64,000 bases of DNA. Origin: Hortaea werneckii. Lineage: Eukaryota > Ascomycota > Dothideomycetes > Mycosphaerellales > Teratosphaeriaceae. Shown piece after piece: positions 44,672 through 56,070 of this stretch. The notes under the pieces were generated by a model. The model worked only from the letters and a program-made list of their open reading frames with translations, was not told the origin of the DNA and ran no database searches. The stretch's first letter is position 1; every line of letters starts with the position of its first letter. The DNA lies in NCBI GenBank assembly GCA_037044905.1, contig JBAOKB010000168.1, positions 1-64,000 of the forward strand. Direction: 5' to 3'. Made by a program: the position numbers and the translations under genes.

Positions 44672-47152
44672 TCACCCCTCCTCACCCGACCTCTGCCTCC
44701 TCAAGCTCCCCCCGAACAGACTCCCCATCGTAGCAGAGAGACTCCGATTCCTGGCCGGAGCGGGCGGAGAACCATGTCCTTGCTCCGAAGGCCGTGAAGC
44801 AGGCATTTCAGCTTCCACCTCTTCCCGGCCAGCAGGATTCCGCTCAGAAGAACCGCCTAACATGCCACCGCTCCCGACACCGCCCGCTCCACTCGCGATC
44901 GAATGCCGTTTCCTACTCCCCGCCGCCGCCGCCGCCGCCGCAGAGACAGCACCAGCAGATCCCCCAGGGACACGAAGGGAAGACGAACCCCTCTGCGCGG
45001 TGCCAGGCCGGCGAGGACCTGCAGCAGCAGCAGCAGCAGCAGCAGCAGTGGTACCGCGTCTCCTCAACGTGCCCGGACCACCAGCCCCCGCGACACCACC
45101 ACCGGGCAGTCCGAGGAGAAGAGTACGAAGCGTCCAGAGTCCCGCGTCGAAGGGAATCGGCGACGATGGCGCTTAGAGAGGAACTGAGCGGGCTGGTGAG
45201 GGGGCCGGGGAAGAGACCGCCGACGACGGAGGAGGCGGCCGTGGTGGAGCGGTTGAGCATTCGGGACGCGGTTGCGGTTTGGGGAGGGGGTGGTGGTGGT
45301 GGGGTCGAGGAAAGGTTGGGAGCGTCTCCGGCCTGAGGGGGTCGCGGGGGAGCGTTTGAGAGGGCTGTAGGAGGTGGGTGGGCCGGTCATGTTGCGGTTT
45401 AGGGGCGTGTGGGGGCGGGAGGGGGAGTCCGGGTTAGAGGGGTGGGGGTGTTGGTTGTGAGGGATGAGAGGGGTGGAGGTTGTAGCGTGGAGTTGGGGTT
45501 TCCGCTGCCCTGCCTTGGGGTCGGGGGTTTGGGGTAGTTCGTCGATGGATTTGGAGTGGATGGCAGCTGCAGTGGCGGGTGGGACGTCTTGAGTACTTTC
45601 GTTGGAGAAGCTGTGATCGAGGTCGAGGTATGGTGCGTGGTCAGTTGAGGTGCCGGGGTCCATAGCCGGGGTGACTACTACGGAAGGCGCAGTGGATTCT
45701 GATCGATTACGATTTGGTTGCAGAGCCTCGTTCGACGAGCTTGGGACGACATGGTGACGGGTGTCTGAGCCGTCTTCACGTTCGCGGATTTCCGGCTGAA
45801 CATGTTCTTCGTCGTGTAGATCCACCGCATCGTCCTCTCCAGCCATCTCATCATCGGCTTCCGACTCATCGTTGTGACCCGAAGTAATGCACCAGACGCC
45901 GAGGAAAGTCAGGGCACATCCCCCTACAAACTTGGCTGCGTCCCCAGCTGCCTCAGTCTCGAAGTCGCGGTAGAGGACGGCACTACCCACAATGACCGAG
46001 ATGGTGAAGAGGACAAACTGTGTAGGTATAACCTGCGTCGCATTAAAGCGCTGCAGCGCGCGGTTGACATACTTGATCTGCATGACAGCAGTCAAGACCA
46101 AGACAGCGACCAGCAGGTAAGTAATAGGGAAAGTCACAACCCTCCAGATCGTGTTGGACAGCAAAGACGCGATACCCTTGGTCGACAGCGCCGTGTAGCC
46201 GCCGTACAAAGCGACGAGGCCAAGATCGACCAGAACCGTCCTATCGCCAAACTTGTTGCTCGCGACGCTCAGCACGACGACCAAAAACACACTGATGCCG
46301 AAGTACGTCTCGAACTCCCATTGGGTGATGAGATGCCAGATTTTGTCCGGCGTCAGCCGGGGATTACTATCGCTGGCGCTGAGGACGACCGTAACGGCAC
46401 CCGCGATAGCAATAATGACACCCAGACCGTCTCGCCACCGGAAAGGCTCGCCCAGCAGAAGAGGAGCAATAAGGCAGTTGGAGACCAAAGCCACGACGCC
46501 CAAAGGCGAGACGATCGAGGCCGGGGCAAACCCATAGGCAAGGAAATTACCAGCTTCCCCGAGCACCATAAGTCCAATACCTACCCACCAGATAGGCGAC
46601 TTCAGGTAACTGTTCCCCCCATGCGAATCATTGCCCTCCTGATCCTCATCTTGTTCTTCCTCGTCCCCGCTCCCCTCCTCATCCGTCTCATCCCGACTCC
46701 CATCCGTCATCCTTCCCCAACCTGGGTATCAACGGTTCCCTCTCCCCATCCTCCCCGCTCTCTCTCCACCCACCACCCTTCCCATGCGAATGTGGTTCAC
46801 TCATCCCATTGACCACCGCCCTCTCCTCCGCAACAGCCTCCTGCATCGAACCATAGGACCTCCCGTGCCCATACGCAGCCGTTCCAGACTTCTGCCGCTG
46901 CTGGTGCTGTTTCTCCTCACAATCCTGCCTATCGCGGGAAAGCCGTAAGTGCGCATAGCGCTGGGTGTTAAGGGCGAAGGAGATGAGGATATTGCCACAG
47001 ATGGCGGTCGCGACGCCGATGAGGCTGGACCAGCCATTGCTTCCTCCTCCGCTGCCGGATCCCTTGTCGCCTTCGGCCAGGATGAAGTGGGAAGCTGGAT
47101 CGGAGACATGGGGCGGAGGTTGTGGGAAAGGTGCTGGCGCGGGTATGTACAT
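44672..47152 (-). CDS. NIPA-type magnesium transporter, frame broken
   Basis: The N-terminal frame starts at ATG 47152 and contains GWSSLIGVATAICGN and SFALNTQRYAHLRL, the first NIPA helix. The main frame follows from about 46695 with PIWWVGIGLMVLGEAGNF, FAPASIVSPLGVVALVSN and seven further helices, then a cytosolic tail. The join near 46695 has no room for an intron. The tail also switches frame near 45265-45300 (to MLNRSTTAASSVVGG and SLSAIVADSLRRG) and near 45100-45115 (to a poly-Ala run coded by CAG/GCT repeats). Each step restores protein-like sequence, so I read them as assembly indels. NIPA proteins are thought to move Mg2+ across plasma or endosomal membranes. The C-terminal end is uncertain. 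Confidence 0.75.
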
Positions 47153-47724
47153 GGTCGGGGGAATGATTCGTTTCTTCGCGAAGAGGGAGGGGAGGTCTAG
47201 AAGGTGTATGGCGCGAGAAAAAGGCCTACGGGCCTGCAGTTGCCGGTGGGAAGAGGGAAATCGCTATTGCTGCTATCTCATTGTGACGAAGAGTTTGGTA
47301 GGGCCGTCGAGACGATGATTGATCGTAGATGATATATCTCTTTCTTTTTTTGGGTTGTGGGTTGGGTAAATAAAAACATAAAGAGGAAGAAATTGTTTCT
47401 ACTGTGAGTTTCATCGACGGGTCAGCGCTCGATGACGCCGGCGCGCCTCTGCTCGGCACGGTTGCGCGCAGCATGCGGTGAAAGTTACTCGGCAGATTCG
47501 GTCGGAGCTGCAGTTTGACGCAATCACAGAGCTACCTATACAACAAATGATAATAATGCCCGCATGCACTCAAGTGACAATGGAATTAAGAATGGCTCAA
47601 ATCGTAATTTATTCAGAATAGAAAAATTGCTTCAACTTTACAGAACGCTAGATATAAAAAAAGAAAAAGAAACACCTCAGGATATATTCCATCCAGAAAT
47701 CACCAAACCCAGCCATCACATGAT
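47153..47724. other. Intergenic, 570 bp
   Basis: Upstream of the NIPA gene and downstream of the dioxygenase. No gene seen. Confidence 0.5.
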
Positions 47725-48729
47725 CTAAAGGTTCGGCTTCGAGTGCGCAGCAAGACCCTTAGGCGCCAGCGTGACATCCAAATGCAACTCCCTGACAGCC
47801 TCGCCACCGGGGCCCTTGTGCGGGGACATGGTAGGCGGAAGGTCCTTAAGCGGGACGAAGTCGACGACGAGGTCGTCCTTGACAGCGAAGACGGTGTCGG
47901 TGGCGAGCCAGGGGTCGTCCTTGGGGTAGATCTGGGTGACGACGGGCTTGTACTCGTCGTGGGTGATCATGAGGTGGATGTGGGCGGGCCGCATAGGGTG
48001 GCGGTCGATAGCCTGCAGGAGCTGCCAGGAGGGGCCGTCCTGGGGGAGGGAGTAGGCGGTGGGACGCAGGCAGTAGAGACGGTACTCGCCGTTCTCGTCC
48101 GTCTTGAACTTGCCGCGGAGATTGTTGTCGGACTGGTTGCCCGGGTCCTGGAAGTCGTACTTGCCGTTGCTGCTGGCTTGCCAGAAGTCGAAGGTTACGT
48201 TCGGGATGGGCTTCTGGGTTTGCATGTCGCGGATGATGCCGTGCATGTAGGTGACGATGCCGTCGTGCTTGTCCTGGATGACGGAGTCGCCGAGCTGTCT
48301 CCAAGGTGCGTTGGGCGACCAGAATGGGCCGAGGATAGCGGCGGAAGTTGGGGCGTATTGGGAGTTTTCGCTCTGGACGTAGTTGGCGATTTCGGTGACC
48401 AGCCTGGTTGTGAGTTAGCAATTATGTCCTCTCTCTCCAGCTTTCCTGCGAGGAGCTACTCACGATTCTAAACCCGTAATGTCTGACAGTCTGTGCATTT
48501 CGTTCCTCTTGCCATCCGACTCAGCCCACGTCTTGCCCGTCTCGTTGAAGAACTTAACACCGGCTAACCATTCCTCCGGGGTAAGGTCGACCTCTCTGGC
48601 AAAGTCGTGCAGATGGCGCATGGCAGAGGAGAAGATCTGCTTCATGCGCGGGCTGGTGTTGGGCCCGCATGTGTCGATGACATGTTGGGTGAAGTTGGGA
48701 TCGTACTTGTGAGAAGGACCGGTCGACAT
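47725..48729 (-). CDS. Intradiol ring-cleavage dioxygenase (catechol/hydroxyquinol 1,2-)
   Basis: Two exons on the minus strand, 48729-48464 and 48403-47725, with a 60-nt GTGAGT...TTGCTAACTC...ACCAG intron, give 314 residues. The N-terminal dioxygenase helical domain (HLHDFAREVDLTPEEW) is followed by the catalytic domain with YMHGIIRD...PNVTFDFWQASSNGKY. The non-haem Fe(III) ligands can be assigned as Y171, Y206, H230 and H232 (RPAHIHL). The enzyme opens catechol-type rings to muconates. Cytosolic. With the quinate permease at 16.7-18.7 kb it suggests use of plant aromatics, although the two are far apart and not an operon-like unit. Confidence 0.9.
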
Positions 48730-49499
48730 GATGGACGGGTGATTGACGGTTGTTTGGAGAGATGTAGGGTGGATGGGGTGTTGCTATGACAGTGCTCTAC
48801 GGCGGGTTGCAGTGGATTGACAGTGTGAAGAAGAGAGATGGAGAGGAATGGGAAGAGGGCAAGTATGGACGTGTACCTACCATGGCTTCTTATGTCCTCA
48901 TGGCGAGGAGCGTGTAGCGGGTCAGCAGCGCGACGGCAGTTTGAGTCGGGGGTCGAGGACGGCAATGAATGCGGCTCTCGATTCTCTGGCAAATCAGGAC
49001 GGCAGGCTTGGGAGCTTAGTCACGCTTGCCGGTGGTTGCGACCGAACTGCATGTGGATTGCCCCGCGATGATTGCGGGGCCCGGGGTCTTTCATCGGTAC
49101 AGAAACTTTGGCCCGCTGCTCTTCGGGAGAGCAGGTCGGCTGCTTGGCAGGTAGGATGAATGTTCAGCCTGGGTTTTGCCTGCACGTGATGCGTGAATGG
49201 CGACCCTTGTGATGGTTGGCGAAATATTGCTCATCCATTTTGGACATAGCTTGATACAGTAGCATTCATTTCAGAATCGGCAAATCGAACAGCCGTCCTG
49301 AGAGTTAACCCGCATTCACGGCAGTACTTGGAAAGCATCCCAGCCACCATTCACCCTCCATATTCACAGTACATCTCGCGAGAGAGATGGGGAAAAGAAA
49401 AGCAAGAAAAACATCATAGAAAAGAACATCAACTTCACATCAAAAGAAATCTCATAACGCTCACATAACAAACCAAAAATCATACCGAGCCTCACCAAT
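48730..49499. other. Intergenic, 770 bp
   Basis: Upstream of the dioxygenase and downstream of the amine oxidase. No supported gene. Confidence 0.5.
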
Positions 49500-51715
49500 C
49501 TACTTCCCCCCACAACAATCCTGACTCCCCCCCTTCTCCCCACTCCCCCCAAAAGCCAACCGACTAACACTATCCACCAACCCCTTGACCCCACCTTTGC
49601 CCGCCTGGACCTGCGTGGGTGTCCTCGAATAGCTCGGCGGAACATCCAGCGCGGGATTCCTGGTAAAGAAATTCCTCGGCCGCAGGAGCACCGTCATAGG
49701 TTCCGCGGGCATAATGGGATAGTCCTCGGGGGAAGGGAAATGGGTGAGGCCGAAAGTATGCCAGAGCACGACGTCGGTGTTGTCGAGGCTGGCGGAAGGG
49801 TTGGCGGCGATCCAGGCGGGGATCCCCTGGGAGGGGTCGCCGGAGGTTTGCGGGACGTGGCGGCCGGCGGGGTGGATTTGGTCGTCTGAGTCTGTGGGTG
49901 GGAAAGAGATGGAGGTTAGAATCTAGCGTGGGAAAGTGGCAGCTGGGGGGGGTTGACAGGGGTGACAGGGTGGTGAGGCATGAAGGGGTATTAGGATCGC
50001 AGAGACTCACATTTAGTAACATGCACAGCATGCCTAGCAAACCCCGCCCGCTTCCAGACCAGACTACCCTCCTTGGGCAGAAGCGGCGGCACTTCCCTAC
50101 TCACCAGCTTATAGCACGCAGGCTTCTTGCTATAAGGGTTCAAGTGGTTCGTATTAGCCATCTCCCACGTCCTACTCGCGTTGCCGTCGTAGTCGCTCAT
50201 AGCCTTGTCCTGGGTCTCCATCTTGGTCTTCTTAGCGTAAAAGGCGTTGCCGTAGAAGTTCTCTGCGCTACCGGGCTCGCCGTCACCCCGACAAGCGTCG
50301 ACTTCGAAGACGGTGTTGGCTGGGCCATCGATGTTGGGGTCGACGCGGAGACAGAAAAGGTGCTGGTGGTTGTGGGCGTTGACACCGGGGTAGACTTCTG
50401 TGCCCCATGGAGCGGCAGACTCGCCGGGGTTGAGGGAGTATGTGTTCAAGATGCCGGTGAGTTTGATTTCGAGCTGGATAGTCCCGTCCTGGTGGAAGAT
50501 CCAGTAGACGCAGTATTCGTAGTTGGCAGCGGTGAAGACGTGGCTGATAATGAGTTTGCGGGCGCGGGTGACGGTGCAAGACTCGTCCCGGAAGTCGGTG
50601 TGTTTGAACAAGATACCGTTGTCTTCTTCGTGGATGCAGATGGCGTTCTTGATGGTCTGAGGCTCACCAGCACGGTTGACGAAGTCGGCGTCCATGTAGT
50701 GGATCGCGCCTTTGCAATCGCAGCCCAGCGCGAGCGAATTGGTCATGTATCCACCTCCGTACTCGCCCAAGTCGAAGGCATGTTTCCGCTGGTGAGGGTG
50801 CTCGGGGTTACCATATGGCACAACCATCTCGGCGAGCGACATACGCCAGAAGATTGGCCGAACCGTGCCCTGATCATTGAAGGAGATATTGGAGAGCACG
50901 ATACCCTCGCGGTAGTTGAAGCCGACGTGCACATTCCAATTCTGCCACTTAATGGTCCTGCCCTCAAAGGAGAACGAGACGCCTTCTGGTTGAGTAATAT
51001 TGATCGGTTTGATGTCCTTCCTGAAACCGGTATCCTTCGCCACTGCATCCGCATGGTAGTTGTTAGGTGGCGCAGTGTTGAGTGGTCGTCGCACCTTTGG
51101 TACATCAATATGAATAATCTCCTGTGTATCTGCATTGAAGATGGGACAGAAGTCGAGAGGGTAAGTATATTGAGAGTCGTCGGGATGAGGCCGGTAATAC
51201 ATCAAGGCCTGCTGCAACCGGACACCGGAGCCAAAGCGTTCATCGTACCCGATCGTCCAGGGATCGCAGTAGACCTTGTGCATATCTTCCGACGGGATGC
51301 CAATCAACCCGCACTGCTCGATGACCTTCGGATCCTTGCGCACAACACTCTCGACCACTTGCAAGTCCTCCATAGTGATCAGAGGCTGTACGCCTTCGGT
51401 AAGCTCCCACTTGACGATCTTACCCTCGTCAAGGTCAATCAATCCATCGTATACCTTGCTGCCGCGGCCAATGGCTACGACGTCGGCGACTCTGTGCGGT
51501 CGTGCCTGGGTCTCTGGCGAGGCAAGCCAGCGCATCATATCTTGCTTGCGCGGCTCCCATAGCGTCACGGCGTTGAAGAAGAGATCAGTGTACTCTTTGC
51601 GCACAATCGCGACTGCTGCTGCGATCTCATTGGAGCTGAGAGGGTCAAGCGGGTGGACCGGTGCAGCTTGGCCGGTGAGATGGGATGTCATCTGCTGGAG
51701 GCGCTCGAGGACCAT
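49500..51715 (-). CDS. Copper amine oxidase
   Basis: Two exons on the minus strand, 51715-50011 and 49891-49500, with a 119-nt GTGAGT...CACAG intron, give 698 residues. The start chosen is MVLERLQQMTSHLTG; the frame runs upstream to 52102, but that extension is Arg/Pro-rich and unlike the family. The topaquinone precursor Tyr is Y399 in AANYEY. The copper ligands are H448 and H450 (HNHQH) and H619 (GLTHFP). The splice restores HVTK-YSDDQIHPAG. It oxidises primary amines to aldehydes, releasing ammonia and hydrogen peroxide; many fungal forms are peroxisomal, but no C-terminal PTS1 is visible (ends DCCGGK). Confidence 0.92.
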
Positions 51716-52638
51716 CTTGGCCGCAATATGGAGGGGTTTGCGGCGGAGGCTGTAGAAGGCAGGAGAAGGTGTGTTGGAGGAAGGAGGCAGAGGAAGATGG
51801 AGAGCCTCAATAGCACAGAGAGAGAGACGACGGGAAAGAAATACTAATATAGCTATACTCACACAGTAGTACCTTTGGAAGCTCTCGCGACGATGAGTGT
51901 ATGCAGGGCTACGTAGCCCCACTATTGCTGCATCCAATGCGAGATGGGTCGTCGCATGGAATAGACGTTTCTGATAGCCCGTCGCGAGCAGCGGGCGGCT
52001 TGGAGAGGGGAGATAAGGTGGATAAGCTCGTGAGGGAGCGCCGGCCGGAAAAGCTCTCCCAAAGCGGTATCGGGTCTCGCTGGGTTGGCAAGGCTGGGCC
52101 ACATGTTCTTACATCTCTGAATGACTTTCCTTCGGGCCTTGTAACACGATATCTTCTTTTCCCCAATTGTCGGGATACGCTCGAAGATTGACTCATAGCG
52201 ATGGTATCTTCTATCTCGTTGCGACTTCGGCTTGCGCGGAAGAATTCGGAGGCTTGTCGATATCTCATCGGCGGCTTGACATGCCATTTCTAGATAATAC
52301 TATGTACCTGGGACTTCCAAGCTCCAGTGCAAGACGAAGTCATACGGGACTGCACACCGGGTGGGAAATAGTGATTTCGAGATTGATCTCTGCAGCCATT
52401 GCTAGGGACTCACGTCTGAAATTCGATGGCTGCCCTGTGTTCGAGCGTGACACCTTCCCAAGTCTCATGACCTCTACGGCAAAAGACGTGTAGTCAGTCT
52501 CGAGTGCAAGAACAGACATATGTACAGCCGTGTATGTCGGCCCGAAAGCAAAAAACGAGACCTTTGTAGCCGCAATGTGGCAATACCGGCCATACTTTGT
52601 ATATTGTTACAAGGCCAAAGACCAGACAAAACAACATC
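51716..52638. other. Upstream region of the amine oxidase, 0.92 kb
   Basis: No supported gene. It separates the amine oxidase start from the 3' end of PGS1, both on the minus strand. Confidence 0.5.
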
Positions 52639-54277
52639 TTACAACGCTCCACCGACCAGCGTAACAATCCACATAGCGATCCTAACATGCAGCCCCACTC
52701 TCCTCTCCGTCTTCGCATAGTCATCCCTCTTCATAGTCGAAGCATACTCCTGCAACCACTTTTCCTCCTCGCCGAGTCTCCTCTGCAGATCCGGATTACT
52801 CGTCACAATCATCGTATTCGCCTCGAGATCCAACGAGTAGCTCCGTTTAGTGTAGTTCGAGCTTCCAACAAGACTAATACTCGGGTTGTCCTGGCCAGGC
52901 AGAGTGATCCAGATACCTTTCGCGTGGTACGTCCAGCCGCCTGGGGTATTCACTGTACCCTTGCGCCACTCTTTGACGGCGATCTGGTTGCTAAGACCGG
53001 CTGCGGAGACCGAGTCGAGGAATTGGCGGGAGAGGTAGGTGTAGGCGGCAGGTAGCATGCCGCTGATACCTTTGCTGCCGTAGAAGCCGTTTGCCCAAGG
53101 CGAGGCAGCTACGACAGTCGCTGACGAAGGCTTGGAGTCGAGGAGTAGTTGGCGGACTTCTGGTGTCATGTTGAAGTACCCGGCGGTGAAGGTCCATTTG
53201 GAACCTTCGAATCCGGGTGTGCTCAGTCTGCGGAGGATGTTGGTCAGAGCAGGTAACTCGGTGGAGCTGTCTGGTTTGGACAGAGGCGTAAGCTGCAGGA
53301 GCGGGTAGACTTGGGTATCCGTTGTTTTGCCCGATGCTGAGCCGTTCGAAGTGGCTTTGACGAGAGGTTGAAACGCCTTGGTAGTCGATTGGATGTACGC
53401 CTCTGGATCTTCAAGAGGAGCGGGTTGCACGTTCTGCGCAGGCCATTCCATGATGAATCCTCCAGCTTTCTCGGAAGGCATCACACGATAGCTTAGGTCA
53501 CAAGTCGTCCGGTAGACTCGGTAGAAGTGATCCGTAATATCCTTGGACTTGAAGACATGATACCGGTCTTGCCTATTCGTGAAGTAGTCGTTGGACAGGT
53601 TGGCTCCTGACATGATGATTTCATTGTCGATACCATAAAGCTTCATATGCTGAAGACCCCATCCTTCATTAATGCGCTTAGGTAAAATAGCTTTCCGGAT
53701 ACCTGTCAGGTTAGGCGTGTGATACATGCGGACTTCAACACGCTCAGGACCAAAGTCCTTGATGATGGAAGCCAGAAGGCTGGCGCATGACGGATCTGGT
53801 TCCTCTCGAGTGCCACGGAGGGCGTCAGTGAGCAGAGAGACTTGAGGTTCGGATTTGCTTTTAGTGCATCGCGAATGGTTGCGATCTGGCAATGTTAATG
53901 AACACGGACAGAAAAATGGGGGAGTCAAAGGACGAACCAGCTCATGCTCCGTCTTCCCAACGTATAACGTCGACAAATAAATCCTGTCCTGTGCCTTGCT
54001 GATCTTCTCCTTCAAAGTCTCGAAGAAATCACTAGGGGACCGCAGGATTTCAATGTCATCCGCCGAAACGTCAAACCGAGGTGTTAGTTTGTCGAGCTCG
54101 CCAGTGATGCTTGCCAGAGGCGCTGCCGGGGATGCCACCGTAAAGGGGGCGCCCGCCGCCGAGCTGGCTGACGTGCTCGACAGTCGCCGCTGTGGGCGAC
54201 CATGTCTAGATTGCTTTACCGCATTTTGAGGATAGTCTGGAAGTGTTCAGACACGTCACTGCGCGCCTTGGAAGCAT
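52639..54277 (-). CDS. PGS1: Mitochondrial phosphatidylglycerophosphate synthase (PLD fold)
   Basis: Phospholipase D superfamily protein of about 500 residues. HKD motif 1 is intact (HMKLYGID); motif 2 is HAKGIWIT with the usual Asp replaced, as I recall for PGS1 relatives. A 52-nt intron lies at 53937-53886; removing it gives ELIATIRDALKANPNLK, which then needs one extra base near 53841 to continue as VSLLTDALRG. Thus an intron and a one-base deletion cancel out and hide in a continuous frame. In-frame sequence upstream of GTG 54138 (RRLSSTSASSAAGAP) looks like a mitochondrial presequence; with another indel near 54210 it could begin at ATG 54277 (MLPRRAVTCLNTSR). It makes PGP, the cardiolipin precursor, in mitochondria. 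Confidence 0.8.
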
Positions 54278-54441
54278 TGAGAGGTCATGGTTGGTCAAGA
54301 TGAGCGACAGTCGGATGGTGAAGTCTTGCTTCCGGAAACTACAAAGTACCGAAGTAAACCCGGGACGAGGTCCGCTTCGTGAACATGGACCAGAAGCATC
54401 TCATAGAGGCGCATTTGCGACATACTGCATAATCTAACGCT
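54278..54441. promoter_or_regulatory. Compact bidirectional promoter, PGS1/NDUFA12
   Basis: Only 164 bp separate the proposed PGS1 start (minus) and the NDUFA12 start (plus). Both products are mitochondrial, so a shared promoter is likely. No named element is claimed. Confidence 0.5.
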
Positions 54442-55206
54442 ATGTCGGTAGGGTCACAGCGCTGATGGGCATCTAATAACTGCAGCTGACCTAGTGTAGA
54501 CCTTACCGCGAACCCTCCGCAACCTGCGGAGCATCGGCCTGAAGGAGTATGGCCACCAGATGCAGGTACGCAATAGCAGCCACTTCCTGGCCTTGAGAGA
54601 TTGTCTTGCTGACCGCGATTTTCTAGTACATGGGTACGAGACCGAAAACCAGAGTATGACTTTGAAGACAGCGGATACTAAGACCCGACAGGCGACACGA
54701 AGCGCGGTACTTTCATAGGCATGGACAGATACGGCAACAAGTACTTTGAGAACTTGGAAGAAGAGCTGCCACGTACGTCGGGATGAACAAGGAGAGACGA
54801 TGGGGAAGTGAGGTACTGACAGTTCTCAGTGCGAACACGCTGGGTGGACTACAGGAACCAGGAATACGACCCGTAAGGACATGACATTCGCCTGGACTCG
54901 CGCGACTGGCATGCTGACTCTCTGCACAGCTCACAGATCGAGCCAGGCTGGCATGCCTGGATTTCTTACATGGTCGACAAGGCGCCGGTCGATGACAAGA
55001 TCATGCAGCGAGGAGTGAGGCACTGGGAGCCCTCCGAGCACAAGCCCATCCTGACCGCGACGAGGAGTGCATTCAAGACGTACAACACGTGAGTAGAGAG
55101 CTGGAAGTCCTGTGCTCCTGGTTGAGCCTGCTAATGCGAAAACAGCACGAAGAACAAGTACGCGCCGTGGCAGCCTGTGGCGGCCCCGAGATCAAGCCGG
55201 GCATAG
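54442..55206 (+). CDS. NDUFA12: Complex I subunit NDUFA12 (seven exons)
   Basis: Assembled from seven exons: 54442-54447, 54500-54565, 54627-54633, 54692-54772, 54830-54872, 54930-55088 and 55146-55206, 423 nt and 140 residues in perfect phase. Every intron is GT-AG, 51-61 nt, most with a CTGAC or CTAAT-type branch site. The product reads MSTLPRTLRNLRSIG, KEYGHQMQYMGDTKRG, GMDRYGNKYFEN, LPLRTRWVDY, IEPGWHAWISYMVD, closely matching the family. Two microexons are notable: 6 nt (ATG TCG) and 7 nt. NDUFA12 sits on the matrix arm of NADH:ubiquinone oxidoreductase and aids its assembly. No single frame longer than about 50 codons exposes it. Confidence 0.9.
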
Positions 55207-56070
55207 AAGCAGGATGCAGGCAGCTGTCAGAGGGCTAGATCTCGAGCGAAGGATCCCTCTGCCTGCAAGACGGAGTTGGGTGTCACCTGTGTGCACAATG
55301 TATATACTTCCGGATGGTGAAATAGAAGAGGTTACGATGGTTTTCAAGACTTTGAACCGCCCCGGAGCGCCATTTGCCAATGGTTCCGATGCCATTTCGC
55401 CCTTGGGTCCAGCGATAGCACGCCATATGGTTGATATGTCCGGCATTGCTAACGTGAGGTTGTGAGAGCCCCAGAGTCTGTGCTACGTTAGCTGGCCGAG
55501 ATTGTCTAGCCGAGCTCGTTCCTCCTGCTCGATTTGGCCACCGTACGATAGGCCCGCAGGCGGAGTGCATGTGAATGGCTCTAGGCGGTCAAGCGTCGCG
55601 TATACTTGTGTCAATTAAAACGGTCGAGTCATACGCCTGGGAACGACTTCTAAATGACTGTTCTGCCGTGTGGTCGAACGTAGCAAGCAGAGGAAGTTCA
55701 TTCTTGTTATTCTCGAGTTCCCTGCCAGCCCAGCGCCCGCAACGGAAGATTCGGCTGCAGCTCCCCCGGCTTAAACGTTGAAAGGCGGAAGTTGCACCGT
55801 GCTTCACGTCATCCCAGCCTCAAATCACAGGGCAGAACGGCTTGTGAAGAAAGAAAGATAACGGACGACTGGACTGTTCGCCATCCACCTCCAGTGCAAC
55901 CACTCTCTGGCGCATTGCACCACACACTCTTTTCTTCTCCCGCCTTCCGTTGCACGCACCGCATCTAATCCACGCCACCACCCGCGACTTTCCTCTCCGC
56001 CACGTGAGAAATGTTTCGATAACCGACGCCGCCATCTAGACGAGAGCAAAGCCACTGCAGATCCGAGGCC
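55207..56070. other. Intergenic, 0.86 kb
   Basis: 3' flank of NDUFA12 and the promoter of the ABC transporter. Short frames only. Confidence 0.5.

Noticed and set aside
47743..48471. 242-aa plus-strand frame
   Set aside because: Antisense to the dioxygenase catalytic exon.
49898..51562. 554-aa plus-strand frame
   Set aside because: Long, but antisense to the copper amine oxidase, whose catalytic Tyr and His residues are all on the minus strand.
49991..52102. N-terminal extension of the amine oxidase to 52102
   Set aside because: The extra 129 residues are Arg/Pro/Ser-rich and unlike the family; the ATG at 51715 gives the usual length.
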